A DNA stretch of 64,000 nt from Neobacillus niacini (lineage in GTDB: Bacteria > Bacillota > Bacilli > Bacillales > Cytobacillaceae), in the NCBI RefSeq assembly GCF_023715415.1, contig NZ_JAMBOB010000001.1:434001-498000 (forward strand). The letters are read 5' to 3'. Below are positions 8,826-17,019 of the stretch, one piece after another; position 1 is the first letter of the stretch; every line of letters begins with the position of its first letter. The notes beneath the pieces are model-generated. The model was not told the origin of the DNA, searched no databases, and saw nothing but the letters and a program-made list of their open reading frames with translations. The position numbers were made by a program, and so were the translations under genes.

Positions 8826-8841
8826 AATGATAAAAATCACA
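8826..8841. promoter_or_regulatory. FNR/CRP-like box, weak
   Basis: AATGA-TAAAAA-TCACA keeps 8 of 10 specified positions of the FNR consensus TGTGA-N6-TCACA. It lies in the shared fixA/ZIP upstream region. An FNR link to fixABCX would fit an anaerobic role, but a single half-good box in AT-rich DNA can be chance. Confidence 0.3.
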
Positions 8842-8908
8842 GTTTCTGTCTAATCATGTAGAAATAATATTTGCGCTATTCATACTGATGAAAGGTTGAG
8901 GCTATAGA

Positions 8909-9640
8909 ATGGTGGAAGTGTTTGTGGGAAGCGTTCTTTCTGCTTTATCAACAGGTGCAGGAGCTCTAATCATTCTTTTTATTAATCAATCAGTTACACA
9001 CCGGTGGATGGATATGTTATTAGCTTTTAGTGCTGGAATCATGATGGCTGCCTCTACAATTGGGCTAATCCCTGAAGCATTAAAATTGGGTGGTTTTGTC
9101 TCACTTGCAATTGGAGTTTTCTTGGGGGTTTTGGTATTAACAACTCTGGAAAAAAGGATTCCACATATTGATCTTGAACATAATCAGTATGGAATTCATT
9201 TTGACGAAAAGGCACTGTTAATCATTGCAGCCATTACTCTGCATAATATACCTGAAGGCTTGTCGGTCGGTGTCAGCTATGCTTCACAAACAGAAGAAAC
9301 GGGGAATTTAATCGCAATGGCAATTGGTTTTCAGAATGCGCCAGAAGGCCTTCTTGTTGCGCTCTTTTTGGTTAATCAAAAAATTAGCAAACTTAAGGCC
9401 TTCTTACTAGCAACTCTAACTGGTGCCATTGAGATTGTAACATCTATCATGGGTTTTTATTTAACCTCTTTTGTTCAAGGAGTTGTCCCTTACGGTCTTT
9501 CCTTTGCAGCTGGTGCGATGTTGTTTATTATATATAAAGAGTTGATCCCAGAAAGTCATGGTGATGGAAATGAGAGGGTATCTACCTATGCTTTTATAAC
9601 CGGTCTTTTAGTAATGGTTCTTATCATTGATATCTTCTAA
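8909..9640 (+). CDS. ZIP family divalent metal transporter (ZupT-like)
   Basis: Membrane transporter of 243 aa with about eight helices, importing zinc or other divalent cations. The two metal-site helices are plain: ITLHNIPEGLSVGV and IGFQNAPEGLLVALF, in which His/Asn/Glu residues form the binuclear metal centre of ZupT-type ZIP proteins. The His-rich loop near residue 85 (HIDLEHNQYGIHFDE) could also bind metal. It is a single gene divergent from fixA. No Zur box was recognised upstream. Confidence 0.9.
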   Translation: MVEVFVGSVLSALSTGAGALIILFINQSVTHRWMDMLLAFSAGIMMAASTIGLIPEALKLGGFVSLAIGVFLGVLVLTTLEKRIPHIDLEHNQYGIHFDEKALLIIAAITLHNIPEGLSVGVSYASQTEETGNLIAMAIGFQNAPEGLLVALFLVNQKISKLKAFLLATLTGAIEIVTSIMGFYLTSFVQGVVPYGLSFAAGAMLFIIYKELIPESHGDGNERVSTYAFITGLLVMVLIIDIF

Positions 9641-9662
9641 GACTTTCTTCAGCCGATTTCTC

Positions 9663-9914
9663 TTAAACAAATGCCTTCGGCCAAACCATAATCATTTGAT
9701 TAAAAGCAAGCTTTATTTCTTCATTTGGTTTTGAAAAATGCTGGGAAGCTTTCTGATACTCATTTATTAATATATCAAGCTCCTGGCTGTATTTAATCGT
9801 TTCTTCACTTGTAAAACCTTTTGTATTCGCACAATTTATCATCATTGCTCGTTTAACTTTTATTGCGCTAAGCATCTCAGAAGGGTTATTACCTGACTTA
9901 TACAATTTCTCCAC
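9663..9914 (-). CDS. Spo0E family aspartyl-phosphate phosphatase
   Basis: Small protein (83 aa) with the Spo0E signature SQELDILI (residues 43-50) on a predicted helical hairpin. Such phosphatases remove phosphate from Spo0A and delay sporulation. The listed start is GTG; the spacing to the nearest AGGAG is short and a TTG four codons on is possible, so the exact N terminus is uncertain. A good promoter (9965-9993) and Spo0A boxes (10033-10076) lie upstream, suggesting feedback by its own target. It has a Met- and Trp-containing C-terminal extension after the Spo0E core. Confidence 0.85.
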   Translation of the reverse strand: MEKLYKSGNNPSEMLSAIKVKRAMMINCANTKGFTSEETIKYSQELDILINEYQKASQHFSKPNEEIKLAFNQMIMVWPKAFV

Positions 9915-9964
9915 CTACTCCTACTCTTTTGCACTAAACTGCTAAAATATTGATTACTTGATGA

Positions 9965-9993
9965 ATTATGACAAGATTTAAGGCAAAAGTAAA
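9965..9993 (-). promoter_or_regulatory. Sigma-A promoter of the Spo0E-like gene
   Basis: On the minus strand TTTACT (9988-9993) and CATAAT (9965-9970) are separated by exactly 17 bases, about 50 bases before the gene start. Confidence 0.65.
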
Positions 9994-10032
9994 TACTTTC
10001 GCAAAAGTAGACAAAACAAGCATTTTACCCTT

Positions 10033-10076
10033 TTTTTCGACAAAATTCACGTCTCTTTTTCTCCTTTTGCGACATT
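10033..10076 (-). promoter_or_regulatory. Spo0A boxes upstream of the Spo0E-like gene
   Basis: On the minus strand 10033-10044 reads TTTGTCGAAAAA, a perfect match to the Spo0A box consensus. A second weaker box, AATGTCGCAAAA, is at 10065-10076. The perfect box is 40 bases upstream of the -35, a spacing suited to activation. Confidence 0.6.
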
Positions 10077-10100
10077 TTTCACTACTACTTTAGTGTTGAT

Positions 10101-10120
10101 TTAGTAAATATATTTACTAA
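10101..10120. repeat. Perfect 20 bp palindrome
   Basis: TTAGTAAATATATTTACTAA is its own reverse complement over 20 bases. It lies between the mtnD terminator and the Spo0A boxes. It may be an operator for the Spo0E-like gene; no family is assigned. Confidence 0.5.
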
Positions 10121-10123
10121 AAA

Positions 10124-10155
10124 GATAAAAAAACTGGCTGTCAATCAGCCAGTTT
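10124..10155 (-). terminator. Terminator of the mtnWXBD operon
   Basis: A perfect 10 bp stem (10131-10140 with 10146-10155, 5-base loop) is followed on the minus strand by seven T residues. It begins 8 bases after the mtnD stop. Confidence 0.9.
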
Positions 10156-10162
10156 AAATGAT

Positions 10163-10696
10163 TTATTGATGAATTTCATCTTTCTCGTAAATCGGTACCC
10201 ATCCCTCTGTTGTAACAAAAATTCGAACTGCAACTACTTTACGATCTTCTTCTAAGGTAAAGTAATGTCTTGTGTTTTCAGGTACTGAAATTAAGTCTCC
10301 TGGATTTAGGTGAACTTCGAAAAATTCTCCATCCTTAGCTTGAATAACAAAAACTCCATGGCCGCTTACAATAAAACGAACCTCATCGTCGGTATGGTGA
10401 TGTTCATTTTTAAAGTTTGTTAGCAGTGTATCAAGATTTGGGGTATTATCTGATAATGAAATAACATCTTGAGCTTTGTATCCCCGGCGAGTTGAAATAT
10501 CTGAAATCTCTGCTGAAAAAGCTTTTAGGATTCCTTCTTTCTCTTCATCACTCAATAGATATTTTTCCACTAGGGATTGAGGTAGTTTCGTAATATCCCA
10601 ATTTTCATAAATAACCTCTTGAGATGCTAGAAAGCTCGCTACTTCTTCTTGATTAAGAATTTGTTCTTCTCTACTTTGAAATGTAATGTATGCCAT
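10163..10696 (-). CDS. mtnD: Acireductone dioxygenase
   Basis: Cupin-fold dioxygenase of the methionine salvage pathway, 177 aa. With Fe(II) it converts acireductone to 2-oxo-4-methylthiobutyrate and formate; with Ni it makes an off-pathway product. Metal ligands fit the family: His99, His101 and Glu105 in EHHHTDDEVRF and His144 in NTRHYF. Last gene of mtnWXBD, 26 bases behind mtnB and followed by a strong terminator. Confidence 0.95.
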   Translation of the reverse strand: MAYITFQSREEQILNQEEVASFLASQEVIYENWDITKLPQSLVEKYLLSDEEKEGILKAFSAEISDISTRRGYKAQDVISLSDNTPNLDTLLTNFKNEHHHTDDEVRFIVSGHGVFVIQAKDGEFFEVHLNPGDLISVPENTRHYFTLEEDRKVVAVRIFVTTEGWVPIYEKDEIHQ

Positions 10697-10722
10697 GATA
10701 AGTCCATCCTCTCGTATGAAAT

Positions 10723-11352
10723 TTAAACTACTTTATTAAATTGAAATTGTTTTTGTTCTAAGAGACGTAATTGGTATTTAAATAAAAACTCAGAAGCTTC
10801 AAGAATCTTTTTTGCCTCAAAAGCATCTCTTCCCCAAACCGTTATTCCGTGATTTCGGATTAATACAGCTCCAGAATCTTCCTTGATATGCTCAGAAAAT
10901 GAATCTGCAAGAGTAGGAATGTGTGCATAGTTTTTAATGATTGGAATCGACAGCACGGCGTCCTCTTCCCACATATTAAAGGCCTTAATCAATTCCTGGC
11001 CCTTAAATGTTACCACACCTTGGTTCCCATATAGCTCTGAAATCACATTATTATCAATCGTGTGAACATGGAGTGAGCAACCTGCATTTGTTTTTCTGTA
11101 TATTTCGACATGAAGCAGTGTTTCTGCTGATGGTCTCAAGTGTGTTTCTTCAACTGCATGCCCAAATTCATTAACCAGCAAAAAGTCCTCATCCGTTCGC
11201 TTGCGTTTATCCTTACCACTTGCAGTAACTAGAAACTGTAGAGGATCATCACTAACCTTTATAGCGAGGTTGCCGCTCGTGCCCATAAACCAATCACGCT
11301 CTGCCAGTTCATCTTTTATGTCTGCTAACTCAAGCCATTTTTCCTTTAACAT
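10723..11352 (-). CDS. mtnB: Methylthioribulose-1-phosphate dehydratase
   Basis: Class II aldolase-fold zinc enzyme of 209 aa that dehydrates 5-methylthioribulose 1-phosphate to 2,3-diketo-5-methylthiopentyl 1-phosphate. Visible are [11 protein letters not shown] (phosphate site), the zinc ligands His95 and His97 in SLHVHTID, and a third His in [10 protein letters not shown]. Its start overlaps the mtnX end by 7 bases, indicating translational coupling. Confidence 0.95.
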   Translation of the reverse strand: MLKEKWLELADIKDELAERDWFMGTSGNLAIKVSDDPLQFLVTASGKDKRKRTDEDFLLVNEFGHAVEETHLRPSAETLLHVEIYRKTNAGCSLHVHTIDNNVISELYGNQGVVTFKGQELIKAFNMWEEDAVLSIPIIKNYAHIPTLADSFSEHIKEDSGAVLIRNHGITVWGRDAFEAKKILEASEFLFKYQLRLLEQKQFQFNKVV

Positions 11353-12020
11353 GATGCCCTCTTCACCTCAATTCGATTTTTAATTTCATCTATACAGTCA
11401 TAAAAGGTAGTAAATCCTTTATAATTCAAACCCCATTCAGAACATTTTTCCTCTAAGAGATCTCTTGCCAGCACAAAATCTGCTTGTTTAGCTGCCTCAA
11501 GGTCGGTTACAGAGTCGCCGATTACGATCGTAAAGAATTCTTCATCGTGGTTTGTCTTCCGTATAATACTAGGTTTACAGCAGCCGCATTCGTTTTGACA
11601 ATCAGAATCACAAGTATATGGCCAAAGTATTTTTATGTTTTCCCCTGAAAAATCACTGTGGTTACAATATATCCCCTCAAACGGTCCGAACTTTTCAAGA
11701 ATCGGATATACAAAAAAATCAATTCCACCGCTGACAATATAAAGAGGAATATCTTCGATTCTTGTAAATTCGACAAATTCAGAAAATCCTTTGCGAATTT
11801 TAGCATTTTCTATCGCAAACTTTGTAATTTCATCTCTTTGGCTGCTTGGTAATTCCGAGAATAACTTTCCTACACCCTCACTGATCGAGATTTTCTGCGA
11901 TAAAATTTGGTCTTTAATTTCTTCCCAATTAGGTGGTGCAAATTTTTTCATGATTGCAATGATGTTATCACTTTCAGTAATCGTACCATCAAAATCACAG
12001 TATATGACTGGCCTCTTCAT
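11346..12020 (-). CDS. mtnX: 2-hydroxy-3-keto-5-methylthiopentenyl-1-phosphate phosphatase
   Basis: HAD superfamily phosphatase of 224 aa, the MtnX step of the Bacillus-type methionine salvage route. The nucleophile motif is [10 protein letters not shown] (Asp9, Asp11), and the C-terminal acidic motif is [12 protein letters not shown] Cys cluster in the middle ([15 protein letters not shown]) is characteristic of MtnX. It follows mtnW with no gap. Confidence 0.95.
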   Translation of the reverse strand: MKRPVIYCDFDGTITESDNIIAIMKKFAPPNWEEIKDQILSQKISISEGVGKLFSELPSSQRDEITKFAIENAKIRKGFSEFVEFTRIEDIPLYIVSGGIDFFVYPILEKFGPFEGIYCNHSDFSGENIKILWPYTCDSDCQNECGCCKPSIIRKTNHDEEFFTIVIGDSVTDLEAAKQADFVLARDLLEEKCSEWGLNYKGFTTFYDCIDEIKNRIEVKRASC

Positions 12021-13223
12021 TTATACTGACACCTCAGCATTTCCCCATAACTGCAATGCAGTTTTTAGCTCTGGATACATTTCTGCCCCTTCCGCTAATG
12101 TCTTTCCTTGAAGGTTCACTTCAATCGCTTGTCGGAATGCTAGACCGCCGCCATGCGCACCACTAGGATGACCGTGAACTCCGCCTCCTGCATTGATAAC
12201 AGAATCTATTCCAAAATCTCGAATTAAAAGTGGTACTAAACCAGGATGTATACCGGCAGAAGGGACAGGAAATGAAGTTTTTATTGTATCCTTTTTTGTT
12301 AATTCCTCTGCTATTGAGATAGCTGATACTTTCTCCAATGCCACAGTTCCATATGGCGATGGGAACAATGACAAATCTGCACCAGCAAGGCGCAGGAGCT
12401 TACCTAGCAGCAATGAATGAGAAAGACCATAATGGGAAGATGATGTTAACGCACCACTTACAGCAGGATGCGCCATTAATGGTAGTGCAATTTGATCATC
12501 TTCACGAAGCTCCTGTAAAACATCCAATCCATAGGCAAATACATTGAATAATAAAAGGTCTGCTCCAAGCTCTTTCGCTTTCTTTGCTTTGTCCTTTAGC
12601 TGTGATGTCCGACCAGTTAGGTTTACTGCGTACAAAGTACGATGTCCTGTTTGTTCATATACTTCCTGTAATATTTTATTGCCTGCTTTTATTCTTTTTT
12701 CAAAGGGGGTTAGTTCATTTTCAAAGAGAATTTCGTCATCCTTAACAAAATCAACACCGCCAAGAGCCTGCTGCTTCAGCTGTTCTGTTAAGAAATCTAA
12801 ATCCTTGCCTAGCACCCCTTTAAAGATGCTCATTAATAATGGACGGTTAAAAACACCGAGCTTTTCTCTTAATCCATCAACACCAAATCTTGGACCAGGA
12901 AATTTATTTTTTAAAATATCCTCAAACTGTAAATCAAGTAATTTTATTTTTCCATCTAATGAAAGTTTTCCAAAAACGGTAGTCAGAATCGCAGGAATAT
13001 CATCAGAAAAATTGATGGTTGGATAGGCAATATGTATGAGTGCCTGTTCCTCTTTTAAAATTTCAGTCGACACCACCCTGCCTTTGTGTTTACGTAATTG
13101 ACTCTGTTCTAGTTCTGGTAAGTTCGTCCATGAACCGACAGTTAAACCTAAAGCAATTTCCTCTGCTTTTTTTTCTGGATTTTTTTCACCGTGGATTAGG
13201 TATGTTGCTATTAATTCAGACAA
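12021..13223 (-). CDS. mtnW: 2,3-diketo-5-methylthiopentyl-1-phosphate enolase (RuBisCO-like protein)
   Basis: RuBisCO-like protein of 400 aa that enolises 2,3-diketo-5-methylthiopentyl 1-phosphate. The Mg/carbamate loop [10 protein letters not shown] is intact, as are [28 protein letters not shown] and [17 protein letters not shown]. Start is TTG at 13223, with AGAGGAAGAG just before it; the N terminus [12 protein letters not shown] matches MtnW. First gene of mtnWXBD, controlled by the SAM riboswitch immediately upstream. Confidence 0.95.
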   Translation of the reverse strand: MSELIATYLIHGEKNPEKKAEEIALGLTVGSWTNLPELEQSQLRKHKGRVVSTEILKEEQALIHIAYPTINFSDDIPAILTTVFGKLSLDGKIKLLDLQFEDILKNKFPGPRFGVDGLREKLGVFNRPLLMSIFKGVLGKDLDFLTEQLKQQALGGVDFVKDDEILFENELTPFEKRIKAGNKILQEVYEQTGHRTLYAVNLTGRTSQLKDKAKKAKELGADLLLFNVFAYGLDVLQELREDDQIALPLMAHPAVSGALTSSSHYGLSHSLLLGKLLRLAGADLSLFPSPYGTVALEKVSAISIAEELTKKDTIKTSFPVPSAGIHPGLVPLLIRDFGIDSVINAGGGVHGHPSGAHGGGLAFRQAIEVNLQGKTLAEGAEMYPELKTALQLWGNAEVSV

Positions 13224-13250
13224 TTTTACTCTTCCTCTCTAGAAAAACAT

Positions 13251-13406
13251 AAAAAACCTCTTCGCAAAAGAAGAGGTTAGCATCGCAAACTAACATCTTC
13301 TCATCTATCAGCCTTTATGCTGCAAGATTTAGCACCGTGCTTAACATTGTGTTAAGTCGGTTGCCGGGCTTCATTGGGCTTTTCCCTCCACCTGCTCTTG
13401 ATAAGA
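13251..13406 (-). ncRNA. SAM-I (S-box) riboswitch with terminator
   Basis: Minus-strand leader RNA with the S-box core: CTTATCAAGAG, GGTGGAGGGA, AAGCCCGGCAACC, CGGTGCTAAATC and a closing GCTGATAGATGAGAAG. It is followed by an intrinsic terminator (stem 13255-13263 with 13270-13278, then T6) 27 bases before mtnW. SAM binding should favour the terminator and switch off mtnWXBD when S-adenosylmethionine is abundant. A GTTAG/CTAAC pairing just before the terminator can take part in the alternative antiterminator. Confidence 0.95.
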
Positions 13407-13454
13407 AAACGATCGTATTATTTACTTTTATCACGTTGATAAACTATATTTTGG

Positions 13455-13483
13455 ATTATCCCAAGAATTATATTCTTTGTCAA
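13455..13483 (-). promoter_or_regulatory. Sigma-A promoter for the mtnW transcript
   Basis: On the minus strand TTGACA (13478-13483) and GATAAT (13455-13460) are 17 bases apart, a near-consensus promoter directly behind the mtnE stop codon and about 50 bases before the riboswitch. Confidence 0.85.
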
Positions 13484-13484
13484 T

Positions 13485-14663
13485 CTATTTTTCGAAAATT
13501 TCCAACTTGCTAATTCTTCTCACTGCTTCACCTAAACGTTCCTCACTTGTGAGTAAACCTACTCGGACAAATCCTTCACCCAGTTCACCAAAAGCATTCC
13601 CAGGTGCCACAGCAATATGTGCTTGTTCTAGCAGGATGTCGGCAAATTCAGTAGAGGTTAGTCCCTCAGGAACTTTTAGCCAAGCAAAAAACGATCCCTT
13701 TGGTGCAGTAACATTCCAGCCTAATGAACGGAGTCCATCAATCAAGACATTTCTTCTGCGCTCATAAAGGTTATTCAAGTCTCGAACACATTCCTGTGGA
13801 CCTGTTAATGCCTCAGCGGCCGCTTCCTGTATACCGCCAAAAATACTGCAATAGAGATGGTCTTGAATAAGCTCAATTGCTGATATAACACTGCTATTGC
13901 CTACTGCAAAGCCGACACGCCACCCAGCCATATTGTAGGTTTTTGATAGAGTATATATCTCTATGCCCACATCTTTTGCCCCGTTAATTTGTAAAAAGCT
14001 TAATGGCTTCTCTCCATCAAATCCGATTGCACCGTATGCAAAATCATGAACAACACAAATATCATGCTGGTTTGCAAGAGTGACAGTTTCCTCAAAAAAC
14101 TCCTTTGTTGCTGTTGCCCCTGTTGGGTTGTTAGGATAATTAAGGAACATTAATTTTGCTTTTTCAATTGCATCAGAAGATAATTCACTGTAGTCTGGCA
14201 GAAAATTATTACCTTCTCTGAGCGGCATCAATACCATCTCCGCATTAGCCAGCGCTACCCCAGATAAGTAATCTGGATATCCTGGATCAGGTACTAGCAT
14301 GGTATCTCCTGGATTTAAAAGGCATTGTGGGATTTCTACCAACCCAGCCTTACCGCCAAACAAGATTGCCACTTCTTTTTCTGGATCTAGGGTAACACCG
14401 TACTCTCTTAGATAAAAGTCAGCAGCTGCCTGTTTTAAGTAGGCATGACCTTGAAAAGGAGAATATTTATGATTCACAGGATTAGCCGCTGCTTCCTGCA
14501 TCTTTTTTACAATATGCTTTGGGGTTGCCTGGTCTGGGTTTCCTTGACCTAAATTAATAACATCATATCCATCTTCAATGTATTTCCCTACTTTTTTTAC
14601 TAAAGAAGCAAAAAACTGCTTCGGGAAATTATTTAATAGTTGAGATGTTGAAAATTGTTTCAT
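13485..14663 (-). CDS. mtnE: Aminotransferase MtnE (methionine regeneration)
   Basis: Class I/II PLP aminotransferase, 392 aa, which transaminates 2-oxo-4-methylthiobutyrate to methionine, typically with glutamine as donor. The PLP lysine is Lys241 in TLSKTYNMAGWRVGF; NYPNNPTGA and DFAYG are also present. It stands in its own unit ahead of the mtnW promoter and is divergent from mtnU, the same arrangement as in Bacillus subtilis. Confidence 0.92.
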   Translation of the reverse strand: MKQFSTSQLLNNFPKQFFASLVKKVGKYIEDGYDVINLGQGNPDQATPKHIVKKMQEAAANPVNHKYSPFQGHAYLKQAAADFYLREYGVTLDPEKEVAILFGGKAGLVEIPQCLLNPGDTMLVPDPGYPDYLSGVALANAEMVLMPLREGNNFLPDYSELSSDAIEKAKLMFLNYPNNPTGATATKEFFEETVTLANQHDICVVHDFAYGAIGFDGEKPLSFLQINGAKDVGIEIYTLSKTYNMAGWRVGFAVGNSSVISAIELIQDHLYCSIFGGIQEAAAEALTGPQECVRDLNNLYERRRNVLIDGLRSLGWNVTAPKGSFFAWLKVPEGLTSTEFADILLEQAHIAVAPGNAFGELGEGFVRVGLLTSEERLGEAVRRISKLEIFEK

Positions 14664-14713
14664 CTTGTCACCTGCTTTATTTATTTCATTTTATTGTTGA
14701 ATTCTAGTCACAA

Positions 14714-14742
14714 ATGATATAACTTTTAAGACAGCTTGTAAA
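14714..14742. promoter_or_regulatory. Overlapping divergent promoters of mtnE and mtnU
   Basis: For mtnE (minus) TTTACA (14737-14742) and TATCAT (14714-14719) are 17 bases apart. For mtnU (plus) an extended -10, TGATATAAC, lies at 14715-14723. The two -10 elements overlap, so the genes probably compete or are co-regulated. Confidence 0.5.
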
Positions 14743-14779
14743 GAAAAAATTCTAAAAAATTCAAATGAGGTGAATATTG

Positions 14780-15562
14780 ATGAAATTTAAAATCGCTTGT
14801 TTGCAGATGGACATTGCCTTCGGTAATCCCAATGAAAACTACCAAAAAGCTGAAAGATTAATTAAAGAAGCAATGAAGCAGAATCCTGATATCATTGTTT
14901 TTCCAGAGTTATGGACAACAGGATATGATTTAACTCGACTTGATGCAATCGCAGATAAGGGGGCAGCAAGTACCATTGATTTTTTTAAGAACGCAGCAAA
15001 AAAATATCAGGTTCACTTTGTTGGCGGATCTGTAGCAAATCATGGTGAACAAGGAGTAAAGAATACCCTTCTTATCATCAATAATAAAGGTCAGCATGTC
15101 CATTCATATAGCAAACTACATCTATTTAAGTTGATGGACGAACATCTCTACCTTGAGGCCGGAGAGGAGAAAGGTTTGTTCGAATTGGATAATCACCCTT
15201 TTGCAGGAGTAATCTGCTATGATATTCGTTTTCCTGAGTGGATTCGTGCACATACATCTAAAGGAGCAGAAGCCATTTTCGTTGTTGCTGAATGGCCAGC
15301 CCCTCGTTTATCGCATTGGAAATCTCTGCTTATTGCCAGAGCAATTGAAAACCAAGCTTTCGTTATTGCATGTAACCGCTCTGGTCATGATCCCAATAAT
15401 GAATTTGCCGGTCATTCTATGATTATCGACCCATGGGGAGAAGTAATAGCTGAAGCTGGAGCGACGGAGGAAATACTGTCTGCAGCTATTGAGTTAGATT
15501 TTGTAAAAGATATTCGTAAACAAATCCCAATTTTTGAAGATAGAAGACCTGATTTGTACTAA
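14780..15562 (+). CDS. mtnU: Omega-amidase MtnU (nitrilase superfamily)
   Basis: Carbon-nitrogen hydrolase of 260 aa, assigned as the omega-amidase that hydrolyses 2-oxoglutaramate, the by-product of glutamine-dependent MtnE. The catalytic triad is visible: Glu43 (FPELW), Lys112 (YSKLHLF) and Cys146 (GVICYDIRFPE). ATG 14780 has GAGGTG seven bases upstream; a TTG one codon before is less likely. Divergent pairing with mtnE supports the assignment. Confidence 0.9.
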   Translation: MKFKIACLQMDIAFGNPNENYQKAERLIKEAMKQNPDIIVFPELWTTGYDLTRLDAIADKGAASTIDFFKNAAKKYQVHFVGGSVANHGEQGVKNTLLIINNKGQHVHSYSKLHLFKLMDEHLYLEAGEEKGLFELDNHPFAGVICYDIRFPEWIRAHTSKGAEAIFVVAEWPAPRLSHWKSLLIARAIENQAFVIACNRSGHDPNNEFAGHSMIIDPWGEVIAEAGATEEILSAAIELDFVKDIRKQIPIFEDRRPDLY

Positions 15563-15565
15563 TCA

Positions 15566-15598
15566 AAAAACCACTTCCTACAATAGGCAGTGGTTTTT
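15566..15598. terminator. Bidirectional terminator, mtnU / kinase
   Basis: Arms AAAAACCACT (15566-15575) and AGTGGTTTTT (15589-15598) extend an inner CCTA/TAGG stem. It has T tracts on both strands and sits between the stop codons of two convergent genes. Confidence 0.9.
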
Positions 15599-16717
15599 CT
15601 AACTTTTAAGAAAATGTTTTAATGGTAACATAAGCTTAAATATTGTTCCTTTTCCCTCTTCACTTTCAACTTGAATTTCTCCATCATGTTCTTCAATAAT
15701 TCGGTAACTAACCATTAATCCTAATCCCGTACCTTTTTCTTTGGTGGTATAAAAGGGTTCTCCGAGTTTTATTATTTTATCCTTTGGAATCCCCATTCCT
15801 TCATCTTGAATACATATTTGGACTTTGTGTTCTTCTATTTTATTTATCTTTATTGTGATTTGGCCACCGTTTGGCATGACTTCAATAGCATTTTTTATTA
15901 GGTTAATAAAAACCTTTTTCAGTTGATTGGGTTCACAATAAACGAATGGTAAATTAGCTTCATAGTCTGTATGAAATTGAACATTGTAAAGCACTGCTTG
16001 AGCACTTAATAAATCAACCGTTTCCTTCATAATTTGACGGACGTCTTTTTCTTGAAATCTAATTTCCTGTGGTTTTGCAAGGATTAGGAACTCATTAATA
16101 ATCGAATCAATTCTGGCTAGCTCTGAGGTAATTACATCGTAATACATCGAATTTTCAGCTTTAATACTAGGCTGTAGCAATTGAATAAACCCCTTTAATG
16201 CAGTCATTGGATTTCTAATTTCGTGTGCAATTCCAGCCGCAAGCTCACCGACAATATTTAATCGATCAGACTTTCTCAACTGTTCCTGCATTTTAGCCTT
16301 TTCCGTTACATCAATAATAACGGTTAGATTCTGGCCATCAATAATTCCGAGCTTTGTTGAGTAATCAAAATGTCTCGTCGTCCCGTCAATCATTTCAATG
16401 ACTATCGAGGAACATTGCTTGCCTAATTCCATTGCTTGTTCAATGTGATCCATAATCTCCTGCTTTTTCTCTTCTAAAGTAGTAAATAAATCTAATAGGG
16501 ACTTCCCTATAAGTCTATTTTTTGAAAGCCCGAAGATTCTTTCTCCAGAGTGATTGATATCGATAATTTGAAGCTTGTCATTCCATAAAATCAATCCGTC
16601 CATTGAATACTCAAAAATTCTCTGGAATTTTTGTTCACCAGGCAATGCCTCGTTCTGTTTCGCTGTATTCTCCACTTGCTCCACCGCCTCACGAAACCCA
16701 AAATAAGGTAATATCAT
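15599..16717 (-). CDS. PAS-domain sensor histidine kinase, KinE-like
   Basis: Soluble kinase of about 372 aa: one PAS domain (about 30-140), a dimerisation/phosphoacceptor domain with His165 in AGIAHEIRNPMTALKGFIQL, and an HATPase domain with NLIKNAIEVMP, DEGMGIP and GTGLGLMVSY. It resembles the sporulation kinases; KinE lies near the mtn genes in Bacillus subtilis, so position supports a KinE-like role feeding the Spo0A phosphorelay. The first ATG lacks a good ribosome binding site, and a GTG about 17 codons on is possible. Confidence 0.85.
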   Translation of the reverse strand: MILPYFGFREAVEQVENTAKQNEALPGEQKFQRIFEYSMDGLILWNDKLQIIDINHSGERIFGLSKNRLIGKSLLDLFTTLEEKKQEIMDHIEQAMELGKQCSSIVIEMIDGTTRHFDYSTKLGIIDGQNLTVIIDVTEKAKMQEQLRKSDRLNIVGELAAGIAHEIRNPMTALKGFIQLLQPSIKAENSMYYDVITSELARIDSIINEFLILAKPQEIRFQEKDVRQIMKETVDLLSAQAVLYNVQFHTDYEANLPFVYCEPNQLKKVFINLIKNAIEVMPNGGQITIKINKIEEHKVQICIQDEGMGIPKDKIIKLGEPFYTTKEKGTGLGLMVSYRIIEEHDGEIQVESEEGKGTIFKLMLPLKHFLKS

Positions 16718-16785
16718 ATATCCTAATATTCTACATATTTAAATAAAACCCTTTTTACTTGACAAATTTATTACATTGGAAAACT

Positions 16786-16820
16786 TAAAAAAGGTAAAGC
16801 GAAAATTTCCCCGCTTTACC
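16786..16820 (-). terminator. Terminator of the 2-oxoacid oxidoreductase operon
   Basis: A 9 bp stem (16793-16801 with 16812-16820) is followed on the minus strand by six T residues. It lies about 200 bases after the last stop codon, because the mobile repeat 16831-17014 separates the two. Confidence 0.8.
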
Positions 16821-16830
16821 TTTATATTTA

Positions 16831-17014
16831 GGCTCTGTTAAAATTGGCTGTTGATTTGTGCTCCAGGCGCTTCGCTTTCCGCAGGCGGTTCGGGAAGCCT
16901 CCTCGGCGCTAAAGCGCCTGCGGGGTCTCCCCTGTCCCGTCCTCCTGCAGGAGTCTCGCGCCTTCCGCACAAATCAACAGAGTGCCAAAATCAATAATAA
17001 GCTTTTACACAGCC
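16831..17014. repeat. MITE-like GC-rich palindromic repeat, copy 1
   Basis: A 184 bp element begins GGCTCTGTTAAA and ends in the inverted complement (ACACAGCC). Subterminal inverted copies of CTGTTGATTTGTGC flank a GC-rich core with hairpins such as GGCGCTAAAGCGCC and CCTGCAGG. The core is much richer in GC than the surrounding chromosome. A second copy in the same orientation is at 42395-42577. The right end is 5 bases from the stop codon of the upstream minus-strand gene. A TTTA flanks both sides. No open reading frame in it looks real. Confidence 0.85.
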
Positions 17015-17019
17015 TTTAA

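Larger units (their letters stand above)
8587..8908. other. Divergent intergenic region, fixA / ZIP transporter
   Basis: No gene is seen in this 322 bp AT-rich stretch. It contains a cre site (8603-8616), a dyad TTACGA-N8-TCGTAA (8643-8662) and an FNR-like box (8826-8841). I could not pick a convincing -35/-10 pair for either gene. Confidence 0.5.

Noticed and set aside
16785-16970. Open frame through mobile repeat copy 1
   Set aside because: It reads through GC-rich repeat DNA; an unrelated frame results in copy 2, and there is no ribosome binding site.
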